A stretch of 64,000 bases of DNA, taken from NCBI GenBank assembly GCA_002733995.1, contig NVXR01000016.1:1-64000 (forward strand). The letters are read 5' to 3'. The translations under genes were made by a program, and so were the position numbers. The stretch is from Desulfotalea sp. GTDB lineage: Bacteria; Desulfobacterota; Desulfobulbia; Desulfobulbales; Desulfocapsaceae. Positions 25,938 through 34,754 of the stretch are shown piece by piece. The notes below the pieces were generated by a model, which made no database searches, was not told where the DNA came from, and was given only the letters and a program-made list of their open reading frames with translations. Position 1 is the first letter of the stretch. The number at the start of each line of letters is the position of its first letter.

Positions 25938-26579
25938 GTGGATTTAAGTCAGTTTCGTCGGGATTATTTAAAGGGCGGTTTGTCCCGATCTGATCTAGAA
26001 AAAGATCCGGTTGTTCAGTTTAGCCAGTGGTTTGAACAGGCACAGAAGACAGATATTCCTGATTCTACAGCCATGACCCTTGCCACTGTAAGTGCTAAGG
26101 GGTGGCCCAGTCAAAGAACAGTGCTGCTTAAGTATTACGATGGGGATGGCTTTGTGTTTTTTACAAATTATTCCAGTCGTAAAGCTATAGAGATGAAAGA
26201 AAATCAACACGTCAGTCTCATCTTTGTCTGGTTGGATCTGGAACGACAGGTTATCGTTAATGGCCTTGTCGAGAAAGTATCGGCCGCAGAATCAGCGAAA
26301 TACTTTATGAGCAGGCCTAAGGAGAGTCAGATGGCTGCCTGGGTTTCTAGTCAGAGTCATCCGGTTTCTTCGAGACAGATGTTGATGCAGAAATTTCAGG
26401 AGATGAAAACTAAGATTGGAGAAGGCAAGGTGCCCATTCCTTCATTCTGGGGCGGATATCGTGTACAGCCTGTTGAAATTGAATTTTGGCAGGGGAGAAA
26501 AAATAGGCTACATGATCGCTTTCTTTACACAAAAAATGCGAGCAGTGGTATCTGGTCTAGCGAGCGACTGGCGCCGTAG
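25938..26579 (+). CDS. pdxH: pyridoxamine/pyridoxine 5'-phosphate oxidase
   Basis: This 213-residue FMN enzyme oxidises pyridoxine or pyridoxamine phosphate to pyridoxal phosphate with oxygen. Family landmarks are RRDYLKGGLSRSDLEKDP at the start, SQRTVLLKYYD and FTNYSSRKA (FMN site), ESQMAAWVSSQS, and the end QGRKNRLHDRFLYTK. I chose a GTG start at 25938 because GAGGAG (25926-25931) lies 6 bases before it and the protein then matches the usual length. The longer open frame begins 73 codons upstream and adds only unrelated sequence. An oxygen-using enzyme implies at least some oxygen contact for the host. Confidence 0.93.
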   Translation: MDLSQFRRDYLKGGLSRSDLEKDPVVQFSQWFEQAQKTDIPDSTAMTLATVSAKGWPSQRTVLLKYYDGDGFVFFTNYSSRKAIEMKENQHVSLIFVWLDLERQVIVNGLVEKVSAAESAKYFMSRPKESQMAAWVSSQSHPVSSRQMLMQKFQEMKTKIGEGKVPIPSFWGGYRVQPVEIEFWQGRKNRLHDRFLYTKNASSGIWSSERLAP

Positions 26580-26821
26580 TATCGTCTTTAGCCCGTTGCT
26601 TGCATGAATATAGTCTTGTGTTCAGGTGGGCGATTAAGGACACAAACATATTTCTTGCCTCCCTTCAAAGATCATTCCATTGGCATCATTTGCTGCAGCT
26701 TTTTGGGATTAAACGGTATGTACTGCGGTTTAGTCCCCCAAAAAACATTAATTCTAGCACCGTCTGAACTGGCAATCGGTCAATTCGGGTTTTAAATTAA
26801 AATTTACGGATATGTGCTCTT

Positions 26822-29800
26822 ATGTCATCTACTCCTAACAAGAAAGGTTTCTTTTATAAAAGATGGGTTCAGGTTAGTGGGGGGATTCTACTCTCATTAC
26901 CACTTCTTTTTTTGCTTACCCTCTATGGCCTAAAGTCGTATCTCGTTGACTGGTTTACAGAAAACGGGGCGGATAGTGCCAGCATCGAAAAGCTGGTGAT
27001 AAACCCATTCCTCGGCCGCATTACCCTTGGTGGACTTGATGTTCAATTGGAGGGAAAGTCGTTGTTAAAAAATGCAGAGATGGTTGTGGATATTGGTCTA
27101 ACATCACTTTTGCAAAAGAATATCAAAGTTCAAAGGGCTCTTTATTCAGGTCTTGTCCTTGATCTAGAACAGTATGCAGATGGTAGCTTTCGTGTTGGTG
27201 CGTACACCATTGAAAAGGGTACAGAAAAACAAGCCGTTGAAGATACAGGAAAGGTGACGTCATCTTGGGGCTTCCTTGCCGATAATGTTGATCTTATAGA
27301 TTGTGCTGTGAAGGTGAAAACACCTGACCTTGATCTGGAGCTTATTGTAGAAAAGGCGGAACTGCGTAAATTTACCACAAGAGAAGGGAAGGCGGGCGCT
27401 ACCTTATCCTTTATCGGTTCTCTCAATGGGGAGGCGTTGGTAATGGAGTTGAGCCATATTCAGGTTATCCCGTCGATTCATATTGAGGGAGACGTGGAGG
27501 TGAGCCGGTTTCAGTTACTTGAGATTGCTAGCCTGTTAAAACAGGCATTGCCGGTTTTTGTAGGTGATGTTGGTCTTGATGGAAATGTCAATTTTAGCAT
27601 GGACGATGGGACTGGGATAATTGTCGATTATAGCGGTGATATCAAAGTTCTTAATCCGGATATTGGTGGTGAAAGTTTTGCCACCGGGGCGCAAAACCTT
27701 ACATGGCAGGGCTCCGTCCATTTCGAAATGGGTGATGATAAACCCATGCTTATAGTAACTGATGGGCTGCTTGCTGCAACAGACTATGTCGTCCAGGTGG
27801 CTGGAGCGAATTTCAAAACAGAAGAGTCAACGATCGAGCTGCAGGGTAAAACCACCGTTACCATAGCTGATAATGTGCTGGTTAAAAATGAAGGAAGCTT
27901 ATTCATAGAAAAGGCGCTTGTGCAGGTGGCTGGTAACGAAATAATTGAAGAACAGCTGGATTGGAAGGGATCTGTTGTCTATGATTCGAACCACGTTGGA
28001 GCCGGCCAGTATCTTGCGACTAAAGGTACGTTGCAGCTTGCACCACTTGGTTTACGCACAGGGGGAGAGGGGGCGGAGGTCTCTGTACAGAGTAATGAGC
28101 TCAGTTGGCAGGGAGAAATCGTTTATGGGCAGAAGGATGATGGGCAAAACGCCTATGTCTTACTTAAAGGAAATCTTGCTGGCGAAAAGATAGTCACAGA
28201 ACTTACTGCTCCGGGAGTCACCGTTGCCCAGGGTCGCATTGCACTTACGACAGATGCAAAACTTAATTTTGGTGAGATCTTTGGGATAGAAGGGACGAAC
28301 TCACTGGTACTCGATAGTTTTTTATTTACCGCAGGTACAGAAGGTCCAAAGGTTGCACTCGATAAGCTAGAAATTGTTGATCTAGAGGGTGTTGGAGGAC
28401 GAAACCTTCAGTTAGAGCAACTTACCTCCACTGGGTTATCTGTTACCCTCAGCGGTGGTTTGCCGATGGAGATTACTGTTCCAGTAGTCCAGCTCAATGG
28501 ATTCACAACGGCTGATCTGGCAAACTTTGATCTTGCATCCATTACCGTAAATAAGCCGAGGATTATTGCAAGCCACAATGGAGAAGAGTTGCTGCGTCTC
28601 GATGAAATCAAGGCAACTGCTTTACATCTCGATGAATCTATTCATGTTACTGCAGAGAGTCTACGGCTGGTTGCGCTAACCTTTCTGGCGGCCTCTGAAG
28701 GAGCCAAGGATGATTCTTTTCTCAACATCGGCGAGGTCAATCTGTCCGGGATAAAGTGGGCAGGAGACGATGGTTTTACCGGCAAGTCTCTGACGTTTGA
28801 TAACCTTGTCACAAACGTTATCCGTGATAAAGACGGGGAGCTGAATGTCAGTCGGCAACTTTCGGCAATGCAGGTTGTTGCTGTTTCCGAGGATGCTGTC
28901 GTTGCCAATATCACAGCAGAACAAGATAAGGAAGAAACGGGACTACCGCTACGGCTTGCTGAAGTAGCTGTGACTGGAAAGAGCCATGTTCGATTTGCAG
29001 ATTACACCCTCGCTGTTCCCTATATCACCGATCTTGCTATCAAGAAAATGGTGTTACTTGATCTTGATTCAACACAACCGGAGGTCAAAAGCTCATTTGT
29101 GTTGGAGGCGGAGCTGGAAAAACGGGCTCCGTTTAATGTAATAGGCGACATTTCACCCTTCATGTCTCCCACCGCCCTCCACCTACAGCTCAACCTTAAA
29201 AACTATCCTCTTTCCAGGCTTTCTGCATATACCGTCCAGTCAGTGGGGACCGCACTTGCGAGCGGGCAGCTTAAGTTAAAGACGACACTTGATCTTAGAA
29301 ATGACATCTTGGATATGCACAACAATGTTGTTTTGAAAAAACTGGAAACGGAGACCATTGCCCCAGAACTCGCGGCAGAACTGGACAATCAATTGCCCAT
29401 TTCACTGGATATGGCACTGTCAATTTTACGGGATAGCGATAGGAATATCTCGCTTGATATACCGCTTAGCGGGCCTGTAAGTGATCTTAATGTTGGTGTT
29501 TCTGACGTACTGGTTACGGCCCTAAGTAAAGCAATTATCCCCGCCGCTTCGGGCTATCTTATGTATACTCTTGGTCCCTATGGTGCTCTTGCCTATGTTG
29601 GGATGAAGGTTGGGGAAAAGTTGCTAAAGATAGAATTGCCGCCTGTGGGATTTCTTCCAGGTGAGATAGCTATTGCAGATGAACAGAAAAAATATCTGGA
29701 AAAGGTTGCTGATATATTGAAAGGCAGGCCGGAAACTGACATTCAACTCTGTCCCCATGTTGTTTCATGGGAATTTATGGATGAGAAACAGCGGGATGCT

Positions 29801-29992
29801 GTGCCTGGAAATGATATTGAAGTTGCGGAGGAAAGTAGGGAAAGGCTTGTCGAGATTGGACAACAACGGGCAGAGGTTGTCCAGAGTTACCTGATTTCTA
29901 CCTACGGAGTGGATAAGTCAAGACTGCTTATTTGTGATACTTTGTTTGAGACAGGCAAAGCAGACAAATCACTGCTTTTGCTCAATCTGTAA
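26822..29992 (+). CDS. giant AsmA-like/DUF748 envelope protein
   Basis: This 1056-residue protein has one N-terminal membrane anchor (about residues 15-38, GGILLSLPLLFLLTLYGL). It then continues as a long beta-rich periplasmic region with repeated segments such as LGGLDVQLEG and ITVNKPRIIASHNGEELLRLDEI. This is the DUF748 class of AsmA-related proteins, thought to form a bridge that carries lipids between membranes. After about residue 890 comes PVGFLPGEIAIADEQKKYL and an OmpA/MotB-like tail (IELPPVGFLP, DILKGRP, RAEVVQSYLI). That C-terminal domain might bind peptidoglycan; this is inference. It is the longest plus-strand gene and stands alone. Confidence 0.85.
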   Translation: MSSTPNKKGFFYKRWVQVSGGILLSLPLLFLLTLYGLKSYLVDWFTENGADSASIEKLVINPFLGRITLGGLDVQLEGKSLLKNAEMVVDIGLTSLLQKNIKVQRALYSGLVLDLEQYADGSFRVGAYTIEKGTEKQAVEDTGKVTSSWGFLADNVDLIDCAVKVKTPDLDLELIVEKAELRKFTTREGKAGATLSFIGSLNGEALVMELSHIQVIPSIHIEGDVEVSRFQLLEIASLLKQALPVFVGDVGLDGNVNFSMDDGTGIIVDYSGDIKVLNPDIGGESFATGAQNLTWQGSVHFEMGDDKPMLIVTDGLLAATDYVVQVAGANFKTEESTIELQGKTTVTIADNVLVKNEGSLFIEKALVQVAGNEIIEEQLDWKGSVVYDSNHVGAGQYLATKGTLQLAPLGLRTGGEGAEVSVQSNELSWQGEIVYGQKDDGQNAYVLLKGNLAGEKIVTELTAPGVTVAQGRIALTTDAKLNFGEIFGIEGTNSLVLDSFLFTAGTEGPKVALDKLEIVDLEGVGGRNLQLEQLTSTGLSVTLSGGLPMEITVPVVQLNGFTTADLANFDLASITVNKPRIIASHNGEELLRLDEIKATALHLDESIHVTAESLRLVALTFLAASEGAKDDSFLNIGEVNLSGIKWAGDDGFTGKSLTFDNLVTNVIRDKDGELNVSRQLSAMQVVAVSEDAVVANITAEQDKEETGLPLRLAEVAVTGKSHVRFADYTLAVPYITDLAIKKMVLLDLDSTQPEVKSSFVLEAELEKRAPFNVIGDISPFMSPTALHLQLNLKNYPLSRLSAYTVQSVGTALASGQLKLKTTLDLRNDILDMHNNVVLKKLETETIAPELAAELDNQLPISLDMALSILRDSDRNISLDIPLSGPVSDLNVGVSDVLVTALSKAIIPAASGYLMYTLGPYGALAYVGMKVGEKLLKIELPPVGFLPGEIAIADEQKKYLEKVADILKGRPETDIQLCPHVVSWEFMDEKQRDAVPGNDIEVAEESRERLVEIGQQRAEVVQSYLISTYGVDKSRLLICDTLFETGKADKSLLLLNL

Positions 29993-29999
29993 AGGGTGT

Positions 30000-30036
30000 A
30001 ACCCTCTTCCCGGGCCCTGGGCTCAGAAAGAGGGTT
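30000..30036. terminator. convergent-gene hairpin
   Basis: A perfect 9-base-pair stem (30000-30008 with 30028-30036), with further G/C-rich pairing possible in its loop, lies between the DUF748 stop and the pRiA4b-like stop, which it overlaps. It may end transcription from both directions. No long T run follows on either side, hence moderate confidence. Confidence 0.5.
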
Positions 30037-30655
30037 AAAGCAACTGAATTCTTTTTTTTGCGTTTTCCAAATCAAATAATCCGGGGTCAAAATCAGGTCT
30101 GCCTGTAATTTCATATAGGCGATGGAAGTCTTTGCTTGCAGGGTCTTCAGAGGCGGTAATGAGGCGCTGGTATTCGTGGATGTCCCCTACGTATTCTGGT
30201 GGGCAGGCACGTTCTCCCGCAAGAATAAATGGTCTTCCCAGCGGTTTTGTTGCAGATACAACTTCTTCTAAATGAATTTCATGTTCCCAGCCGCCGCCCG
30301 CATCATAGATGTATGAGAACAAGAATTTCATCCCGTCCACAAGTGTGTGCAATTGGTATTTTTCTTCGTCAAACCGTTTTGAAACCCGTGGGCCGTTTGT
30401 TGGTATGGTCGGTTCATAACTTATCTTGCCAACAATAAACTGATGGAGATGGGAGTCGCTCCAGCCCATGCTCGTTTGGATAACGTCATGCAAGTCAGCC
30501 AAGGTACACGTGCCGGGGATTTGAATTTTTCGCCAGATAAGAGGGTCTGAAAAGGTGATAGATATATGGAGTATATAACTTGGAACGGATTTGTCCTGCT
30601 TTGAGTCTGTTGCTTTCTTTGGGGTAGGAAAAACACCTTGTATAACCTGAGCCAT
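30035..30655 (-). CDS. plasmid pRiA4b ORF-3-like protein
   Basis: This 206-residue protein contains the pRiA4b ORF-3 family pattern. YILHISITFSDPLIWRKIQIPGTCTLADLHDVIQ is shown here in parts: IWRKIQIPGTCTLADLHD is followed by GWSDSHLHQF, then FLFSYIYDAGGGWEHEI and FILAGERACPPEYVG. The family occurs on plasmids and within IS passengers and has an unknown biochemical role. No transposase is adjacent. The C-terminal part after CPPEYVG has the usual GxxxYxxL-like helix. It stands alone on the minus strand upstream of the DUF748 end. Confidence 0.83.
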   Translation of the reverse strand: MAQVIQGVFPTPKKATDSKQDKSVPSYILHISITFSDPLIWRKIQIPGTCTLADLHDVIQTSMGWSDSHLHQFIVGKISYEPTIPTNGPRVSKRFDEEKYQLHTLVDGMKFLFSYIYDAGGGWEHEIHLEEVVSATKPLGRPFILAGERACPPEYVGDIHEYQRLITASEDPASKDFHRLYEITGRPDFDPGLFDLENAKKRIQLL

Positions 30656-30899
30656 ATACTACTCCTTTTTCGGAATAAAATCAGGGTTGTTCGTTTGGTT
30701 CATGGCTTCGAAATTTCCATGACGTTGTCATATCTTCAGCTTTAAGTTGCTGATAACATGCGATTGCTTGTTTCATGTTTTCGAAGAGCAATAACATGCC
30801 TTTGTTCAGCCAAGGTCTGTTCCTGTGGGATAGGCTGAAAGTATACGATAAGACAGGAGGGGGATACTGGCTAGTCAACATTACTCTTCCGTGTACTGT

Positions 30900-32312
30900 T
30901 TATGTTTTTTTTGTGACACCCTCGATGACCTCAAAGAGTAATTTTCTGAAATCATCGTGGGGTTTACCACCGTTGCCATTGGCCTTCTGAACTGATTTTA
31001 AAAATGTATGGCAGATCTTGATTTTTGAGGCAGGCCAGTCTCTGGTGAAACCTGATAAGCGAGCAGTAGACGAACTTACTTGCTCCAGCGATTCGTAATC
31101 TCTACGTCCATGGGCCCAGTTTATGGTGTATTGATAGAAGAGTAATGATCGGTTGAGGAGTACAAAAAGAAGATCGATTGATTTGGTTGGCCCTATCTGT
31201 ATCTGCTTGCCACCGAGGGAAACTCCAAATATCTCTAGGTTATTAGAAACGCTTTCTCCGCCTAAAAAAGCGCTGAGGGCTCCTGCCATACATCCCACAG
31301 CAGTGAACATGCCGAGTCCATGCCCTAGAGCTGCAACGTCGAGGCCTGCCCCGAGGGCTGCACCACTTATGCCACCAGCGATAACAATCTGGTTCTTGGC
31401 GAGTCCCAGAAGTTGCCAGGTCTTTTGGTTGAAAAGGTCTTCGTGAAGCAATGAGTGGGGTGGGAGTTTATAGTTGAAAATATTATGTTTAAACAGGCGT
31501 CTGATCTGGGTATGGGCGTTTGTCTCCTTAAGTCGAAGCTCCTTGCTGTAGCGGCTGAATAGCTTTGCTCTGGCATGTTTGCTGTTGCTGGTGGAGCTGA
31601 TATTTTCGATGAGTTTCAAGTGTAAAGATTCTTCAAGGAGTGTTGTTATAATATCTACTGTGACCCTGTTTCTGTTGTGCCAATCTTCTTTAAAGACCGA
31701 TATCACTTCTTCGAGGATGTTCTGCCAGTCTTGGTCAATTGATTTTAGGGCCTCTAGGAGTGAAATTCGTTCTGCGTAGGTCGCGCGGTGGCCATTGAAG
31801 CGTCTGTTTGAGTTAAAATTTTTACGAAACTCATTTTTCCATGCCGGTAGATGTTTTTCCTCGTCATCTTTGCAGTTGATAATTGCCATCCTTGGCCTGC
31901 CGGAAAGACGTAGTATTTCCATTTCGGCCTTATCGACATTGCGCACAGGACGTGATCCGTCGACAATGTAAATGACCCCTGCACCACGTTCTAAAGGAGC
32001 CAGTAGCTCTCTGTCGTCATGTAACTCAGGAATAGTGGCTGCATATATGCGAAAGTCTTTTATTGGATCTAAGCTCTCTGAAAAACGGTTTTTGAGTTCA
32101 CTGAGGAGTCTCCCGGGGTTCTGGAATCCTGGGGTGTCCGTAAATCTGAGCATCTCTCTGCCATCAATTCGTACCGGAAACGTTTGGCAAACGATGGTTT
32201 CTCCAGGGGTGGAACTGACACGCACTGAATCGTCCTCTGCAAGCGTTGCGAGAACAGTAGATTTGCCTTCATTGGGATGCCCGATAATGGCAAATTCTGG
32301 TATCATTGTCAT
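30900..32312 (-). CDS. DUF3482-type GTPase
   Basis: This 470-residue protein has an N-terminal GTPase domain. The P-loop GHPNEGKST starts near residue 12, switch I carries SSTPGETI, and FTDTPGFQNP is the DxxG motif. INCKDDEEK fits the NKxD base-recognition site only loosely. The C-terminal half is the DUF3482 region. It has Gly/Ala-rich hydrophobic hairpins (IVIAGGISGAALGAGLDVAAL and CMAGALSAFLGG) able to insert into a membrane. It overlaps the DUF2868 gene by ATGA (32309-32312), so the two are coupled. A membrane remodelling or ion-channel-like role is conceivable but not known. Confidence 0.85.
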   Translation of the reverse strand: MTMIPEFAIIGHPNEGKSTVLATLAEDDSVRVSSTPGETIVCQTFPVRIDGREMLRFTDTPGFQNPGRLLSELKNRFSESLDPIKDFRIYAATIPELHDDRELLAPLERGAGVIYIVDGSRPVRNVDKAEMEILRLSGRPRMAIINCKDDEEKHLPAWKNEFRKNFNSNRRFNGHRATYAERISLLEALKSIDQDWQNILEEVISVFKEDWHNRNRVTVDIITTLLEESLHLKLIENISSTSNSKHARAKLFSRYSKELRLKETNAHTQIRRLFKHNIFNYKLPPHSLLHEDLFNQKTWQLLGLAKNQIVIAGGISGAALGAGLDVAALGHGLGMFTAVGCMAGALSAFLGGESVSNNLEIFGVSLGGKQIQIGPTKSIDLLFVLLNRSLLFYQYTINWAHGRRDYESLEQVSSSTARLSGFTRDWPASKIKICHTFLKSVQKANGNGGKPHDDFRKLLFEVIEGVTKKT

Positions 32313-33871
32313 TGGGATATTCCTGTAATTGGAGCAAGGTGGATGTATGCATCCCCCATCGATCCTATCTTGTTACGCCATATGTCCATGTCTTTTACGT
32401 TCACAGTTGTGAACTTTCCGTGATTGATCTCTCCTGTGAGCCCAACCTCTATGTACGTTGTAGGAGTTGAAAGGTTGCGCAGTTCTTTGAGGAAAATAAC
32501 AAAATCAACCAGTGGCACCATCCATGACTCCATGATGATAAATATACCCTCATTGCTCTCCCATGAACTTTGGGCCAGGGTTTTTATGAGCTGCTGATCG
32601 TCTTCGTAGCCCAGCATGAAACGATGTTTAATTTTGCCTCGAAAGTCCTTTTTCTCCAGCATCTGATTACATTCATTTGTGGCCAGACTTTCGTATATAT
32701 CGTCTGGAATAAGAACCGTTTGCAGAAGTGTTGCTGGTGTAGTCGACAGTGGTGTCGTGGTTGGGGCTTGGGAGTTATCAACGCTGGTTGCCTGTGGGGG
32801 TGGGGACGTGGCCTGGGTAGAAACTATCGGTGTACGCATTCGACGCAAGAGAGCTGCATACTGGGGTGTAGTAAGTTGTAACTCTGTAAGAGAGCGGTGC
32901 TCCATAAAACGACCACAAATATAAAAAACTATGCGAATTGCCAGGCCATAAAAGAGTAGGCAGAGGAGAAGAAAAGGCCACCAGGCGATAAGGTTTCCTG
33001 TCGTAAGATGGTAGATACCATCTTTTATAATTATATGACTGCCTTCAATTTCAATAAGTGTTGGCGTGCTAATACCGGGTGGGAGGAACCAGCTCCATGG
33101 CAGGGCGAGAAGGTGAACCAGCTGTTCAATAGCGGTGCTGCTGAGCTGTAGAGTCGATTGCCAGCCAAAGGCGAGGTCACTGGTGACGATTTTGACAAGG
33201 CTTGTGGTTAGCAGTCCGATATTAAAGGTGATGCCAAATAGCTGTGCTAAAGAAAAGACAGGCCAGTAGAAAAGAGAGCCGTAACGTTGGTTTTTACTTT
33301 TGATCACGCCGTAGGCATGGCGAACACTGTCTCGCTTACTGCCACTTATGTTGCTGAACCATTTTCTATTAATGAACACAAACAATCTGCTGCCAAGGCT
33401 GTGGAGGATATGGAAGCTGGTGTTGGGAAATTTGATACCTGGCATGAGTTTTCGTAGTCCAATGCCTAGACAGAATATGCTGGCTATGCACAGCTGGGGG
33501 AAAACGAAAAAAAGTAGAAACTGCAGTACGTTGATAGGAGAGGTGCCCCCATAGGCGAAAAAAGCCCAGCCTGAAAATAGTCCCGCAAGCAATCCTTTGA
33601 AAAAGACAAGTGTTGTGGCAAGGGCACGGCTGTGGGTGAACAGGAGTCCCGGACTGTCTTGTCGTTTTGCCAGAAACTCTTTTTCTCGGCGAGACAGGAT
33701 CCAGCCAGATAATAATGTGGCGTTGTTCGGTTCGCTATCAGGTTCCATTCCTATTAGGAGCTTTGCTATCTCCCGGTCGCGCAAGTGCAGTTTATCTGGA
33801 GACGTGTTGGCGTCTTCATGGCTAAAATATTCAAAATCTATAATTTCTCCGAGTGTGTACGATATTTTCAT
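32309..33871 (-). CDS. DUF2868 membrane protein
   Basis: This 520-residue protein is predicted to have about four to six membrane helices: FFKGLLAGLFSGWAFFAYGG, FFVFPQLCIASIFCLGIGL, LAQLFGITFNIGLLTTSLV and WWPFLLLCLLFYGLAIRIVFY. A Pro/Thr-rich linker (around residues 355-385) follows. The C-terminal cytoplasmic domain ends YIHLAPITGISQ. The pattern and its coupling to a DUF3482 GTPase match the known but uncharacterised DUF2868/DUF3482 pair. The start at 33871 is the first ATG; the upstream 297 bases contain the csp terminator. Confidence 0.83.
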   Translation of the reverse strand: MKISYTLGEIIDFEYFSHEDANTSPDKLHLRDREIAKLLIGMEPDSEPNNATLLSGWILSRREKEFLAKRQDSPGLLFTHSRALATTLVFFKGLLAGLFSGWAFFAYGGTSPINVLQFLLFFVFPQLCIASIFCLGIGLRKLMPGIKFPNTSFHILHSLGSRLFVFINRKWFSNISGSKRDSVRHAYGVIKSKNQRYGSLFYWPVFSLAQLFGITFNIGLLTTSLVKIVTSDLAFGWQSTLQLSSTAIEQLVHLLALPWSWFLPPGISTPTLIEIEGSHIIIKDGIYHLTTGNLIAWWPFLLLCLLFYGLAIRIVFYICGRFMEHRSLTELQLTTPQYAALLRRMRTPIVSTQATSPPPQATSVDNSQAPTTTPLSTTPATLLQTVLIPDDIYESLATNECNQMLEKKDFRGKIKHRFMLGYEDDQQLIKTLAQSSWESNEGIFIIMESWMVPLVDFVIFLKELRNLSTPTTYIEVGLTGEINHGKFTTVNVKDMDIWRNKIGSMGDAYIHLAPITGISQ

Positions 33872-34121
33872 ATTGTTACTATAGCAGAAGGGGGCTATGA
33901 AAACATCGTAGTGTTACAGCGTACATGGCAAATTATTGGGGAGGACAACTATGGAAAACAATATTTAGGTTGAATATATGTGCGCCTAAAATTTATCAGT
34001 TGAGGCGGTGCCAGATGCATAGCTTTTGGCAATCAACTCTATTGAACGGGTGTATTGTAAAAAAAGACTGCATAAAGAGGAGCTACGTGGGACAGGAGAC
34101 TGCGCGGGGAGAGAAGAGGGC

Positions 34122-34159
34122 ATAAAAATGCCCGAAGAAATACAAAATCTCTTCGGGCA
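34122..34159 (-). terminator. intrinsic terminator of the csp gene
   Basis: A 10-base-pair stem (34129-34138 with 34150-34159) is followed on the minus strand by TTTTTATG. It lies about 10 bases after the cold-shock gene stop. Confidence 0.85.
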
Positions 34160-34168
34160 CTTTATAAA

Positions 34169-34369
34169 TTACAGCTTGACGACATTTTGCGCAGCTGGAC
34201 CTTTTTGTCCGTCTACGATATCAAAACTAACACGTTCGCCTTCTGAGAGAGATTTAAATCCATCGGCTTGTATGGCTGAATGGTGTACAAAAACATCTTG
34301 TCCCCCGTCTTGCTCGATAAAACCAAAACCCTTAGCGTCGTTAAACCACTTCACTGTTCCTTCTGCCAT
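34169..34369 (-). CDS. CspA-family cold-shock protein
   Basis: This 66-residue single cold-shock domain binds single-stranded RNA and DNA and melts structure in mRNA. The RNA-binding motifs are KGFGFIEQD (RNP1) and DVFVHHSAI (RNP2). The start is [11 protein letters not shown]; an in-frame start 19 codons upstream would add an unrelated leader, so I rejected it. Beyond the gene is a strong terminator. Upstream is a long leader region with a hairpin, as expected for a temperature-controlled csp gene. Several csp-type paralogues are usual, so no letter is assigned. Confidence 0.95.
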   Translation of the reverse strand: MAEGTVKWFNDAKGFGFIEQDGGQDVFVHHSAIQADGFKSLSEGERVSFDIVDGQKGPAAQNVVKL

Positions 34370-34743
34370 TGCTACTACTCCATGTGTAATGGGGGGACTC
34401 CCCTTTTTCAAATACCTGAATAACAATCCAGGTGATCCGGCTTTTTATTAAACCGGTTTTTTGCCAGAGAAAGCTTCCCCAGCACAACTCTTTGAAAGAG
34501 TTATATTGAAAGAAAAACGCATGCAGGAGCAGGTTTTTCTTTAGCTGACGTGTAATACGCTGAGCAAACACTAGAGCAACAACACACTTCAAGGAGAAGC
34601 AAGGCGCAGAAATACAGTGTAGGTACGTATTCTATTAGTCTCATTAAATTTTAAGCTACAATAGAAATACAATGAATACAAGAGATAACAAGAATTATTA
34701 ACATTGCAACTAGTTTTTTGTGATATGCCAGCCATTAATTATC
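34370..34743. other. csp leader region with hairpins
   Basis: About 370 bases lie between ABC-F and csp on the minus strand. A perfect 10-base-pair hairpin is at 34509-34542 (AAAGAAAAAC arms, 14-base loop) and probably lies in the csp mRNA leader. Another hairpin at 34728-34754 overlaps the ABC-F stop. No gene is seen. Confidence 0.5.
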
Positions 34744-34754
34744 TTAATGGCTGG
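34728..34754 (-). terminator. hairpin at ABC-F stop
   Basis: A perfect 10-base-pair stem (34728-34737 with 34745-34754, 7-base loop) spans the ABC-F stop codon. It is followed on the minus strand by A-rich sequence rather than T, so if it is a terminator it is atypical. Confidence 0.4.

Noticed and set aside
30681..30881. 66-codon minus-strand frame
   Set aside because: No ribosome site, no domain, fills a gap between genes; unsupported.
32338..32366. GCATCCCCCATCG similarity to the pdxH hairpin and to bases near 51499
   Set aside because: Short match, one copy inside a coding region; likely chance.
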